Assembly: GCF_000710615.1 (NCBI RefSeq) | Contig: NZ_JDTH01000002.1 | Location: 1,885,124-1,949,123 of the forward strand | DNA: 64,000 nucleotides | Source: Haladaptatus cibarius D43 | GTDB lineage: Archaea > Halobacteriota > Halobacteria > Halobacteriales > Haladaptataceae | Reading direction: 5' to 3' | Made by a program: the position numbers and the translations under genes | Shown: in pieces, positions 36,800 to 45,582 of the stretch | Numbering within the stretch: position 1 is the stretch's first letter | How the letters are laid out: each line of letters opens with the position of its first letter | Notes under the pieces: model-generated | What the model was told of the DNA's origin: nothing | The model's input: the letters and a program-made list of their open reading frames with translations, nothing else | Databases searched by the model: none

Positions 36800-38290
36800 T
36801 TACGCCGCGCACTTTTCGTCCTTCTCCTTCTTGCCGTCGTCTTTCTTGCCGTCGTTTTGGTCGCTTTCGTTGCTCGCGTCGGATTCGGCTATCTGTTCGT
36901 TCTGATTGAGCTGATAGTTGAGCTGTTCTGCCGACGCGTTGCCGTCTTTCACCGCGAACGCGACAGCGCTGTACTGTTCGTTGACGTTCAACTGTTCGAC
37001 GTACTGCTCTTGGTCGATGTTGGCGATGGCCGCCTGCTTGTTGACCTGTTTGCCACCGTTGTCGTAGCTGACTGCCCACGAACCGTCGCCTTTGGCGTCC
37101 GTACCATTCAGCACCGTTGCGGCCTTCCAACCGCCATCTTCGAAGTTCACCGCGGTCGCCTCCGCGACTTGCGCGTTGAGGTTCGCTTGGTAGCTCGCCT
37201 GCGTGGCTGTTGCGACGCTAGCGTCGAGAGCGACCGAAACGGCGGCGTTCTGCAGGTTGATGTTAAGCTGATTGACGTCCTGCCATTGGTCGATGTCCGC
37301 CTCCGCATCCTGCGTGTTCGACTGTTTCGCGCCGTCGTCCATCCGCTTTACGTCCGACTCCGAGAAGTCGCCCTTCATTCTGGCCATTGCCTTGGCCTCG
37401 TCCATCGATTTCGGGTCGAAGTTTATCGCGGCCGCCTTCGCAACCTGCTTGTTCGTGTTGAACTGACAACTCACCTGCCACGCCTTGGCGGTGCTGCCCT
37501 CACCGACTGCGATTGCGACGGCGATACCCTGTTCGTTGACGTTCAGTTGGTCGACATCCTGCCACTGTGCAACCGACGAATCTGCCTTCTGACTGTCGCC
37601 GTCGCCGACGTTCGCCGCCAGTGCTTTCGCCGTCTGTACGTTGTTGTTTTCTTGGTAGCTTCGCTGGTATGACCGGGAGTAACTACCGCCTTCCGAGATG
37701 GCGACGGCGGTACTCTGACTGTTGTAGTTGGCCTGTTCGACCTCCTGTTTTTGCTCGATGTCCGCCTCCGCGCTTTGTTTGCTCTGGAAGACGTCGTCGC
37801 TGACGACCCAGCCGGAGAATTCGCGCGAATCGGAGTCACCCGCGAAGACGATGTACGCGTGTTTGACATCTTCGAAGGTGTGTTCTTTCTTTTCTTTCTT
37901 GGCGTTTATCGACTCTGCGTCGCCTTTCTGCGTGTTCGTGTTGTTCTGGTAGGTGCGCTGAATCGCATCCGCCTGCCCGCCATCGATGGAGATTGCGACA
38001 GCGTTCTCCTGTTGGTTGACGTTCAGTTGGTTGACATCCTGATATTGGATGACTTCGGAGTTCGACTCCTGCGAACTGGATTGCAGGTCACCAGCGCGGT
38101 CTGCCAGCCACGATTCGAGGTCTGACGACGTGTCGGCACCGAAAACAAGATACACGTCCTCACCGTTCGCGTTCGTTCGGGCCGCCGCCGAACCGGAAAA
38201 GACGGTAGCGGCACCGATACCGGCTGCTGCTATCCCTTTTACGTAGTCTCTGCGATTAAGCTTCCTCTGGTTGCCGTTGTTTTTTGGCAT
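36800..38290 (-). CDS. Tat-exported curlin-like repeat protein (candidate surface amyloid or beta-solenoid)
   Basis: This 496-residue protein starts with a twin-arginine signal (NRRDYVKG, Arg13-Arg14; AAA near 37). Five repeats, at about 79-127, 174-227, 237-290, 330-381 and 420-470, share the plan xxQxQDVxQLNxNxQxx followed by AVAIAxxxxxAxAxQxxxQ and NxNxQxAxAxA. Regularly spaced Gln, Asn and Ala recall curlin subunits, which stack as beta-strand turns. Two related segments, VYLVFGADTSSDLESWLA (46-63) and AYIVFAGDSDSREFSGW (145-161), precede repeats 1 and 2. The end is charged, with two Cys in the whole protein. It is probably a secreted fibre, sheath or adhesin; function is inferred from pattern only. 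Confidence 0.75.
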   Translation of the reverse strand: MPKNNGNQRKLNRRDYVKGIAAAGIGAATVFSGSAAARTNANGEDVYLVFGADTSSDLESWLADRAGDLQSSSQESNSEVIQYQDVNQLNVNQQENAVAISIDGGQADAIQRTYQNNTNTQKGDAESINAKKEKKEHTFEDVKHAYIVFAGDSDSREFSGWVVSDDVFQSKQSAEADIEQKQEVEQANYNSQSTAVAISEGGSYSRSYQRSYQENNNVQTAKALAANVGDGDSQKADSSVAQWQDVDQLNVNEQGIAVAIAVGEGSTAKAWQVSCQFNTNKQVAKAAAINFDPKSMDEAKAMARMKGDFSESDVKRMDDGAKQSNTQDAEADIDQWQDVNQLNINLQNAAVSVALDASVATATQASYQANLNAQVAEATAVNFEDGGWKAATVLNGTDAKGDGSWAVSYDNGGKQVNKQAAIANIDQEQYVEQLNVNEQYSAVAFAVKDGNASAEQLNYQLNQNEQIAESDASNESDQNDGKKDDGKKEKDEKCAA

Positions 38291-38676
38291 GCTACAAAAT
38301 GGTGGAAAACGGATTCACACTTTGTTATGAGCAGTCTGATAGAATAATTACGCAGTAATAAGTGCCTACAACGCGGTTTTATAGAATAATTATCCCGAGA
38401 CTGTATAGAAGTATGGTGTCATCCGTTGACTTGTTGTATGAAAACCATTTGTGTGAGAGTATCAGAACGATAGTACGAGTGAAGCGGCGAGCGAATGAAA
38501 ATTGACGCCCGACGAGTAGATTCCCCTGTCGATGAAACAAGAAGGTGACCGAAGCGAACTGGCGTATGGTGTGTCTACCGACTCAATAGTCGATGAAAAT
38601 AGGAGATAGCGTCGATTGTACGCGGTTGCTACCCGAATCGCGGGGTCGTCTCACCCCTCCGTCATTCGTGCTCGTT
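38291..38676. other. intergenic region upstream of the curlin-like gene
   Basis: This 386-bp AT-rich spacer carries the promoter side of the curlin-like gene. A 12-bp direct repeat, ATAGAATAATTA, occurs at 38339-38350 and 38381-38392, 42 bp apart. A 30-codon frame starts at 38413 on the plus strand but is not supported as a gene. Nothing else recognisable. Confidence 0.4.
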
Positions 38677-38940
38677 CTACGGCCTGCGGAATACGTAGGT
38701 CACCCCGGCGCGCTCGATTCGAATCGCGCCAGCACGGTGGTCGAAGACGAGCGAATCGGCCCGGCCGTCGAAATCGTGCAGCGGCATTCCTGCGGTGACG
38801 TGTCCATCCCGAGTGATGGTGAATCGGGCAACACCCATTCTGGCAATGAGTTTTGCCTCGTATCCATCGACGTTTGGGGCGAACCGGCGAAGGTTGTCGG
38901 AGACTGCGTCCCAGTCCGAGATGGGTACGCGCGTTGCCAT
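38677..38940 (-). CDS. small haloarchaeal protein of unknown function
   Basis: The 87-residue product (start ATG at 38940) is compact and moderately acidic: VPISDWDAVSDNLRRFAPNV, LIARMGVARFTITRDGHVTAGMPLHDFDG and a terminal AIRIERAGVTYVF. It looks like one small alpha/beta domain with no membrane helix. I do not recognise a family. It is 66 bp from the histidine kinase gene, in the same direction, and could be co-transcribed. Confidence 0.62.
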   Translation of the reverse strand: MATRVPISDWDAVSDNLRRFAPNVDGYEAKLIARMGVARFTITRDGHVTAGMPLHDFDGRADSLVFDHRAGAIRIERAGVTYVFRRP

Positions 38941-39006
38941 ACGTGAACAGATGCCACCGAAAGTAAAGTCGGTATCGACGCGAGCAAAACGTCTGGACTA
39001 TCGGTA

Positions 39007-40425
39007 TCACCGTGTGCATTCGACGCCCGAAAAACGAAAGCGCGCACCGCCCTCGTCGCTGTCCTCGACGTGCATTTTCCACCCGTGAGAATCGGCGATT
39101 TCCTGAACGATACTCAGACCGAGTCCGGTGCTATCGGCGGTGGAGTAGCCCGATTCGACGATGCTTTGGCGCTGTTCTTCCGGAATCCCGGAACCGTCGT
39201 CTTCGATGTAAAAGCCGTTGTCCGTGGTTCCGACCGAGATGGCGACGTCGTTGCCACCGTGTTCGACCGCGTTTCGAAAGAGATTGGCGAACAGTTCGGT
39301 CAGACGGCCGTGGTCTGCGACGATTCGAACGTCGGAGAACGTAAGATAGAGCGTGGCTTCCCCGCTCTCGATACCGTCCCAAATATGCTCGACGAAGTCG
39401 TGAAGATGGATGACTTCGCGGTCGAGTTCCTTTTGGCCCTCCCGAGCGACCTCCAACAGGTCGGTGATGATGGCCTCGATGCGGTCTGCGGCCGCTTCTA
39501 TTTCGTCGAAATGCTCCTCTTTGCCCGTCTTCCGAGCGACGTTGAGATAGCCGTAAATAATGCTCAACGGACTTCTGAGGTCGTGTGAAACCTTGCTCGC
39601 AAACTTGTCTAAGCGTTCGTTCTCCTGAATGAGTTCTTCTTCGCGCTCCTTTCGTTCGGTCACGTCGCGAACAGCACAGACGTACTCGTTTTCTGCGATG
39701 GTCGATATGGAAAGAGTTAGCGTGAGCGTATTTCCGTCGTGATTTTGGCCGGTGACTTCGCCCGTCCATTCCCCTTCCGAATCGACCGTCGGGACGATGT
39801 CGGAGCGGAGACGCTCGACCGACTCGTCGGACATCGTCTCGGCCCATCCCAGTCCGATGAGCGTTTCTTGGTCGTAGCCGAACAGATCCGCGTAGGCCTC
39901 GTTGACGTAGTTGAAATCGAACGAGTTCGTGAGAAGAGCGATACCTTCGTTGGTCATCTCGATAGCCCGGAAGCCACGGTGAACCTCCTTTTCGGTTCGG
40001 CGATGGGAAACAGCCTGACGGATTTGCGAGATGAGCGAAAGTAATCTGGTGTCCGTCGTCCCTTTTTGCAGATAGTTGGTCGCGCCCGAAGACATCGCTC
40101 TGCTCGCTACGTCTTCGCTTCCGCTGCCGGTGAAGACGATGAACGGGAGACTCGGCCACCGCTCTCTGACGGTGTCGAGCAGTTTTAACCCGGAACCGCA
40201 CTCCGGGTCGTAATCGCTGACGACGCAGTCGATGTCTGCATGATGCTCTGAAAGATAGTCGATGGCATCGTCGTTGCTCGTAACAGGGACGACCGTGTCG
40301 ATGTCGTTTTCGCGTTCGAGAGACTCCCGAGACGCTTGCAGAACCGCTTCGTCGGCGTCAACATGAAGAACGCGAATCCCGATTGGTAGATTCCTCCTCG
40401 TCGATATATCCTCTACACTCGGCAT
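39007..40425 (-). CDS. hybrid receiver-PAS-histidine kinase
   Basis: This 472-residue soluble protein has a receiver domain (about 17-140) with the phosphoacceptor Asp71 (VVSDYDPECGSGL), a PAS domain (about 150-265; ERKEREEE linker), a HisKA helix with His281 (SKVSHDLRSPLSI) and an HATPase_c domain (N box FANLFRNAVEHGG, G1 DDGSGIP, G2 STGLGLSI). Receiver-first kinases without membrane segments are common in haloarchaea and often integrate taxis-like or redox signals; no partner regulator gene is adjacent. It lies downstream of nothing obvious and has its own leader near 40430-40500. Confidence 0.9.
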   Translation of the reverse strand: MPSVEDISTRRNLPIGIRVLHVDADEAVLQASRESLERENDIDTVVPVTSNDDAIDYLSEHHADIDCVVSDYDPECGSGLKLLDTVRERWPSLPFIVFTGSGSEDVASRAMSSGATNYLQKGTTDTRLLSLISQIRQAVSHRRTEKEVHRGFRAIEMTNEGIALLTNSFDFNYVNEAYADLFGYDQETLIGLGWAETMSDESVERLRSDIVPTVDSEGEWTGEVTGQNHDGNTLTLTLSISTIAENEYVCAVRDVTERKEREEELIQENERLDKFASKVSHDLRSPLSIIYGYLNVARKTGKEEHFDEIEAAADRIEAIITDLLEVAREGQKELDREVIHLHDFVEHIWDGIESGEATLYLTFSDVRIVADHGRLTELFANLFRNAVEHGGNDVAISVGTTDNGFYIEDDGSGIPEEQRQSIVESGYSTADSTGLGLSIVQEIADSHGWKMHVEDSDEGGARFRFSGVECTR

Positions 40426-40525
40426 GGAGTCGTTTTTCCGAAAGTGGCCGTAAGATATATAATTAACCTATTTATTTCAGCGACCTATTGTGGAAACAAG
40501 GATAGGACGAGAAATCACGACTGAA

Positions 40526-40945
40526 CTATCGGTCGCCAGCCACCCATTTGTGGGAGAATGCGGTTCCGCAGGTGCAGTAGGCGTAGGCGTGAATCACGTC
40601 CCCCTCGCCGTAGAGTCCACCGACATCCTCGTTTTGTTCTTCCGCGAACGCGAAGATGAACTCAACATCGTGGTCGCCGTCCGGACAGTCCGCACCGGAG
40701 AGGTCGGCCGCGATGTCTCCTTCGGTTCCCATCGCCTGCTTTGCAAAGCCCATCGCCTCCATTCCCGTCGCCTTCTGGAAGATGCTTCGACCAGTGTCAC
40801 CCGAAACGATGAGAAGCGTTCCACCGGGAACCGACTCGCCGTAGTCGGTAATCGACTCGTTCGAAACGAACGAGTCGGCGAGAAAGAGCGCCACGTCGTT
40901 GGTGCGCTCACCCGCCAAAAATTCCGCGCGTTTGTCCGCGCTCAT
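40526..40945 (-). CDS. haloarchaeal protein of unknown function (Cys-containing end)
   Basis: This 139-residue protein starts ATG at 40945 (MSADKRAEFLAGERTNDVALFLADSF). It has segments GTLLIVSGDTGRSIFQKATGM and ADCPDGDHDVEFIFAFAEEQN and ends YAYCTCGTAFSHKWVAG, a Cys pair that could bind a metal. A longer upstream frame is rejected as it is strongly basic and overlaps the neighbour. It starts 4 bp inside the stop of the next gene, so both are coupled. I do not recognise a family with certainty. Confidence 0.7.
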   Translation of the reverse strand: MSADKRAEFLAGERTNDVALFLADSFVSNESITDYGESVPGGTLLIVSGDTGRSIFQKATGMEAMGFAKQAMGTEGDIAADLSGADCPDGDHDVEFIFAFAEEQNEDVGGLYGEGDVIHAYAYCTCGTAFSHKWVAGDR

Positions 40946-41379
40946 TGGTCGTCCACCTGCTTTGCGATGTCGGCGAGACTTTCGTTCGGCGCTTCCGTCG
41001 CCTCGTAGACGGCGCGCTCGCCGGGATTCCGAATGCCGTACTTGAATCCTTCTTCGACGACGTCCACGAGAACCGACCCGCCGAACTGGCGGTTGCTCTC
41101 GGCGAACCATTCGGAGAGTCGGTTCTCGCCCTCTCCCGGATTCCGGGCGATTCGTGGCGTGTCGTACAGACCGCGAATCAGGCGGCCGTCGCCGGTCAGT
41201 GGGCGCTCGATTCGAGCGCGGTATTCGGATTCGTCCGCGACGAAACGCACGATTTCGTCTGCCGGAAACGCGTCCGCTTCGTCCGCTGGAATCTCGATTC
41301 GTGGACGGTTCGTCGCACCCGCTTGTGCCATCGTCGCCCGGACTGTTTCGGTCGTCTCGCTAGAAACCCGCTGGGTCAT
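40942..41379 (-). CDS. haloarchaeal protein of unknown function
   Basis: The 145-residue product (MTQRVSSETTETVRATMAQAG) has RIEIPADEADAFPADEIVRF and GRLIRGLYDTPRIARNPGEGENRLSEWF, suggesting a small alpha/beta domain. It is coupled to the previous gene by an ATGA-type overlap. The family is haloarchaeal and uncharacterised to my knowledge. Proximity to ribosomal protein S6e on the same strand may hint at a translation link but is weak evidence. Confidence 0.7.
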   Translation of the reverse strand: MTQRVSSETTETVRATMAQAGATNRPRIEIPADEADAFPADEIVRFVADESEYRARIERPLTGDGRLIRGLYDTPRIARNPGEGENRLSEWFAESNRQFGGSVLVDVVEEGFKYGIRNPGERAVYEATEAPNESLADIAKQVDDQ

Positions 41380-41421
41380 GGTGATGAAAAGACAGTGTAA
41401 GTGTTTGAGTGCTCCGACGAA

Positions 41422-41826
41422 TTACTCGTCGTCTTCTTCGTCGTCGCCTTCGCCGTACAGTTCGTCAACGGACTGGTCGCCGCGCTCCGAAATCGAGACG
41501 TTTAGTTGGGCGACTGCCTCGCTGATTTCCTTGCCGCGAACGGAGATACGGCGTCGTTCGCCGTCTCGTTTCGGGTTGTAGCCCGTGCCGCCTTCGAGGA
41601 GCACGTCTTTGAGGTTCGGGCCGTTGACGTCGCCGCGCATCGGTCGGCCAGCGTTGTCGGAACCGCCCGTGATTTCGACCGTGTAGCCGTCAAGTCCGAC
41701 GGCACCGCCGTCTACGTCCTCGCCGATGGATTTGCCGAGGAATCGGTTCGCATCCTGTCCGTCGATGTCGCGTTGATAGGCCGTTCCGGAGTCGGGATCC
41801 GCAACGACGACCTGAAAGTTTGCCAT
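41422..41826 (-). CDS. rps6e: 30S ribosomal protein S6e
   Basis: This 134-residue protein is archaeal/eukaryotic S6e, a small-subunit protein. The pattern [52 protein letters not shown] and [20 protein letters not shown] is diagnostic. The acidic C-terminal extension ([10 protein letters not shown]) is typical of haloarchaea. Length is normal. It is not in a ribosomal operon here, which is usual for S6e. Confidence 0.95.
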   Translation of the reverse strand: MANFQVVVADPDSGTAYQRDIDGQDANRFLGKSIGEDVDGGAVGLDGYTVEITGGSDNAGRPMRGDVNGPNLKDVLLEGGTGYNPKRDGERRRISVRGKEISEAVAQLNVSISERGDQSVDELYGEGDDEEDDE

Positions 41827-41969
41827 ACGGAAACGATGACGGTCGCTCCCTAAAAGGAATACGATTTTGAGCGGTGCACGTGTGACGTGCTAGTGGCCGA
41901 AGCGGCGCACGAACGGCAACGTTCGCCGAAGCCCCTTTAGAGTGGGACGATGTGTTCCTTGCGGGGAGC

Positions 41970-43295
41970 ATGGCCGACGTCTACTACTTCGTCAGCGACC
42001 TTCACGTGGGGGGCGACGAACAGCTACAGGAGTGTGAGTTCGAAACCGAGTTCATCGAGTTTCTTCAAACGCTCGAATCGGCGGACGAGGACGCCGAACT
42101 GATAATTCTCGGCGATGCCTTCGGACTGTGGGAGTTCACCGAGACGGATGGGATAGCGAAGTTCGACAAACTCGTGAGCCATCATCCGCAGTTGTTCGAG
42201 CAGTTTCGGAAGACCGGTGAGAACGTCACCATCACGCTCATTCCGGGCAATCACGATGCCGAACTGGCGGGCTATACAGAATACATCGAGCGATTACGGG
42301 AGTTCAACGTCATCCTCGACCCGACACTTTCGCTCGTCAGAACCGTCGCCGAGCGGAAAATTTGGATAGAACACGGGATGCAACAAGACGCACATAACCG
42401 AATGCCGGATTTCGGCAATCCACGAGCGAACCCTCTCGGATACTTCGTCAATCGCCATATCACGAGCAAGGCCGGACAACTCTCGGGGCGTGGGAGGTAC
42501 AACTGGCTGAAAGATATCCAGTCGCTCACGCCGCTCGAAGAGATTCCGGATTGGATAGCGTCGAACTACTTCTATCGAGAGATGAGTCCATTTCTTCGGT
42601 ATGCCGCGCTTCCGTTCTTGCTCCTGTTCAACGTGAGCCTCATCTATCTGGTCGTTTTGCTCATCGGGGACAGTGGCTTGTTCGGTGCAAACACGGCAAC
42701 GAGGGTCACCGCCGAGATACTTCGGGATTTGGGATTCGTCGGAAGTCTCATCGAGTTCGTCTTTTTCGTCAATCTCGTAGTCGTCAGCCTCCTGTTCATC
42801 ATCTCGATTCCACTCTACTTTTTCGTCCGTGACGCGCGGAAAACGCTCGAACGGTTCGACCTCGTCCGGTCGGACGAGCCAACTGAAAACCCCGATACGC
42901 CCTACGTCAAGGCCGCGAAAAACGTGTTTGAGGAGTATCCCGACGTCGTGGCGTTCATCTACGGCCACACCCATCGCGTCTCGCTCACGGACGTCGGCGA
43001 ACGCGTTATCATCAACACCGGAACGTGGCTCAAGCGACTGCACCGAACCCCGACGTGGGTCGGGCTCCTCCCACCGGTGTACTACCCCTCGTTCCAATTG
43101 AACTACTTCCGAATCGGCGAGGAAGACGGAAGCGTAATCGTGGAGTACCACACAATCCAGAAGGACGCGCCGAACGAGCTCACGCTGCTGCAACGACTGC
43201 TTTCGCGCAGACCGAAATCCGACCCGAAAATTCCTGACCGAACTGTTATCGAGGGGTCGGAAAAAACGGTTGTCGAATCAACGTCGAAAGAGTAA
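41970..43295 (+). CDS. membrane-anchored calcineurin-type metallophosphoesterase
   Basis: This 441-residue protein begins with the metallophosphoesterase motifs FVSDLHVGG, ILGDAFGLWE and LIPGNHDAEL, and ends them with IYGHTHRVSL and INTGTWLK near 325-350. Two central hydrophobic stretches (about 212-235 and 262-290) embed it in the membrane between the catalytic halves. The start MADVYYFVSDLH (ATG 41970) is used over an upstream in-frame codon. Members resemble UDP-diacylglucosamine pyrophosphatase, but archaea lack lipid A, so the phosphoester is unknown. Confidence 0.85.
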   Translation: MADVYYFVSDLHVGGDEQLQECEFETEFIEFLQTLESADEDAELIILGDAFGLWEFTETDGIAKFDKLVSHHPQLFEQFRKTGENVTITLIPGNHDAELAGYTEYIERLREFNVILDPTLSLVRTVAERKIWIEHGMQQDAHNRMPDFGNPRANPLGYFVNRHITSKAGQLSGRGRYNWLKDIQSLTPLEEIPDWIASNYFYREMSPFLRYAALPFLLLFNVSLIYLVVLLIGDSGLFGANTATRVTAEILRDLGFVGSLIEFVFFVNLVVVSLLFIISIPLYFFVRDARKTLERFDLVRSDEPTENPDTPYVKAAKNVFEEYPDVVAFIYGHTHRVSLTDVGERVIINTGTWLKRLHRTPTWVGLLPPVYYPSFQLNYFRIGEEDGSVIVEYHTIQKDAPNELTLLQRLLSRRPKSDPKIPDRTVIEGSEKTVVESTSKE

Positions 43296-43312
43296 AAGCC
43301 GACAGAGGCAGG

Positions 43313-43732
43313 CTATTTCGCGCGAACGACTACGGTGTTGGCGGCGATGTCGCCGATTCGCTGGCGGTCGTCGTTGATGAGCATAACCACAAGCCCGACG
43401 GCGTAGTGGAAAAACGCGTCGATGATTCGAAGCGCGTTTCGGACGACCGACGCGCCCATCGAACACGGGTCACCGTGTTGCGTGACGACGACGATTCCGA
43501 GCAACCGTTTGCCGACCGTCTGGCCGTACAGTCCTTCGAGGACGACGTGATAGCCGAAGATGATGGCGAGGGCCAAGAGAATCGCGAGGCCACTCGAACC
43601 GAGCAATCCGCCAATCACTCCGCCGACGACCAGCGCGCAGACGACTGCGATGATTTCGTCGAGTATCAGCGCGACGACGCGGTTGAGAATAACGTCTTCT
43701 TCAGTTCCCATGACTGGTTCTGGCATTGCCAT
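43313..43732 (-). CDS. RDD-family membrane protein
   Basis: This 139-residue protein has an RDD-type arrangement: ILNRVVALILDEIIAVVCALVVGG, then YGQTVGKRLLGIVVV and NALRIIDAFFHYAVGLVVMLINDDRQRIGDIAANTVVV. Three membrane helices are expected, with conserved Arg/Asp near helix 1. Function is uncertain; some RDD proteins transport small molecules or act as Na+/H+ exchangers. The ATG at 43732 is preferred to an earlier TTG. Convergent with the phosphoesterase gene, 17 bp apart. Confidence 0.85.
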   Translation of the reverse strand: MAMPEPVMGTEEDVILNRVVALILDEIIAVVCALVVGGVIGGLLGSSGLAILLALAIIFGYHVVLEGLYGQTVGKRLLGIVVVTQHGDPCSMGASVVRNALRIIDAFFHYAVGLVVMLINDDRQRIGDIAANTVVVRAK

Positions 43733-44035
43733 CAGCCTCCGAGACAAAGGTCATAAGTTTTCTGTTGTGTCGTCTTCGAACCATGTTCGCCACTCGACCA
43801 AAGAGAGCGATAGACAGACTGGCTTCCGGTGGGGTTAGCGATTCCTCCACGAGCGAAGAAGCAAGCGACTGAGCGAGTGCCGTGCTTTTGATCCAGCTTT
43901 TACAGGGAATGTGAGAAAGCGTCGCTCTCTCGTTCCTTCACGGGCGACGCCCGTGAAGAAGACAGTCAGCGTTCTGGCGAATCACCCGGACGCTGGCCTG
44001 CGACCGTCGTAAAAGGTGGTGGTCAAAAGGTGGTT
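43733..44035. other. intergenic region with palindrome
   Basis: This 303-bp gap holds the 23-bp near-perfect palindrome at 43936-43958 and a sequence reading CCGTGCTTTTGATCCAGC at about 43880-43897. A 29-codon frame at 43783-43872 is weakly supported. No gene is called. Confidence 0.4.
43936..43958. repeat. 23-bp palindrome with 11-bp arms
   Basis: CTTCACGGGCG-A-CGCCCGTGAAG: two 11-bp arms around a single base. It lies in the gap between the RDD gene and aldehyde dehydrogenase. It could form a hairpin or bind a regulator. Confidence 0.5.
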
Positions 44036-45508
44036 TCAGAACGGATATTGACGCTTCTCTTCTTGCACCGAAACCCACTTCGTCTGGGTCAGTTCGTGCA
44101 GAATCGCTTCGCCGTCGTACCGTCCAATGCCGGATTCTTTCACGCCACCGAACGGCACGTTCGGTTCCTCGTTGATCGGTTGGTCGTTGATGTGAACCAT
44201 GCCCGCTTCGATACTGTCCGCGAGTTCACGCGCACGGTCCATGTCGCCAGCGTGAACCGCACCGGCGAGGCCGTACTCGGTGTCGTTCGCCATCTCGATG
44301 GCTTCCTCGTCGTCCGAGTACGGAATCACGGGCGCAATTGGACCGAAGTGTTCGTTGCACGCCGCGGCCATGTCGTTGGTCGCACCGGAGAGAACCGTCG
44401 GTTCTACGAAGAGGCCATCGTGGTCGCCACCAGTCTCCAGCGTCGCACCGGCCTCGACGGTCGATTCAACGTAGTCGAGCATCTGGTCGCGCTGGCCTTC
44501 ATCGATAATCGGCCCGATGACGTTGTCCCTGTCCGTGGGGTCGCCAATCGGCAGACTCGCTGCTCTCTCAGTTAATTTCTCGACGTACTCGTCGTACACA
44601 TCCTCGTGGACGATGTGGCGGTTGATCGAAATACAAATCTGGCCCTGATGGAGGAACGACCCGAACACCGCCGAGTCGATTGCGGCGTCGATATCCGCGT
44701 CGTCGGTGACGACGAATGGGTTGTTGCCACCGAGTTCCATCGCCGGGAGTGCAAGGTTCTCTGCGGCCTTCGAAGCCACGCGCTTGCCGATTTCCGTCGA
44801 ACCGGTGAACGCCATCACGTCGAGTTCGGGATGCTCGGCCATCCGGTCGCCGATGTCGCTTCCGTGGCCGGTCACGACGTTCAACAGACCGTTCGGCAGG
44901 CCAGCCTCGTCGAAAATCTTCGCTAGTAGCAGGCCGCCGGTCACAGGCGTCGGCGAAGCAGGCTTCAAGACGACCGCGTTACCGAGCGCCAACGCGGGAG
45001 CGACGGCACGCATCGAGAGGTTGAACGGGAAGTTCCACGGTGAGATGACGCCGACGACGCCTGCCGGGATGCGCTCGATTTCGTTTTCCTTGCCGGGGAT
45101 AAACGAGTCCTGCTCTTTGGTGCCGAGTTGGTCGGCCAGACCGGTGGCGTGGTGGCACATCCCCTGTGCGGTCTGCCACTCGGCGAAGGCCTTGGCGTTC
45201 GCGCTCCCCGATTCGACCGCCAGCGATTCGAGAATCTCGTCGCGGTGGTCGTCTAGCAGACCGAGCGCGTTTTTGATCACGTCTACGCGTTCTTCTGCCG
45301 GTTGCGCGGCCCAGTCGGCCTGCGCCTCCGCGGCGGCCTCGTAGGCGCGGTTTACGTCCTCCTCGGTACCCGCCGGAACCGTCGTGATTGGTTCCTGCGT
45401 CGCCGGGTTCGTCACTTCGAGTTCGTCTCTGTCGCCACCCTCGACCCATTCGCCGTCGATATAGAGCGCGTTCCAGTCTCCGTCCGCGGTGAAATCTCTG
45501 TCCGACAT
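44036..45508 (-). CDS. aldehyde dehydrogenase (NAD(P)+)
   Basis: This 490-residue enzyme oxidises aldehydes to acids. The NAD site GVISPWNFPFNLSMRAVAPALALGNAVVLKPASPTPV, the conserved MELGGNNPFVV and the catalytic Cys in QGQICISINRH are present, as is the C-terminal EEPNVPFGGVKESGIGRYDGE. The closest subgroup looks like benzaldehyde/vanillin or succinate-semialdehyde-like ALDHs, but substrate cannot be decided. It follows the AddA-like gene by 74 bp on the same strand. Confidence 0.92.
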   Translation of the reverse strand: MSDRDFTADGDWNALYIDGEWVEGGDRDELEVTNPATQEPITTVPAGTEEDVNRAYEAAAEAQADWAAQPAEERVDVIKNALGLLDDHRDEILESLAVESGSANAKAFAEWQTAQGMCHHATGLADQLGTKEQDSFIPGKENEIERIPAGVVGVISPWNFPFNLSMRAVAPALALGNAVVLKPASPTPVTGGLLLAKIFDEAGLPNGLLNVVTGHGSDIGDRMAEHPELDVMAFTGSTEIGKRVASKAAENLALPAMELGGNNPFVVTDDADIDAAIDSAVFGSFLHQGQICISINRHIVHEDVYDEYVEKLTERAASLPIGDPTDRDNVIGPIIDEGQRDQMLDYVESTVEAGATLETGGDHDGLFVEPTVLSGATNDMAAACNEHFGPIAPVIPYSDDEEAIEMANDTEYGLAGAVHAGDMDRARELADSIEAGMVHINDQPINEEPNVPFGGVKESGIGRYDGEAILHELTQTKWVSVQEEKRQYPF

Positions 45509-45582
45509 TCGGTTGCAACTCCGTCCTTGACCCCGATAAAGAGTGGGGAATCGGCGGTGTCGTGTGGTTGTGTTGGTTGCCT

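Noticed and set aside
38413..38505. 30-codon frame in the gap upstream of the curlin-like gene
   Set aside because: No motif, no ribosome-binding site, and basic residues not typical of haloarchaeal proteins.
43783..43872. 29-codon frame after the RDD gene
   Set aside because: Short, no motif, and adjacent to repeat-like sequence; a chance frame is likely.
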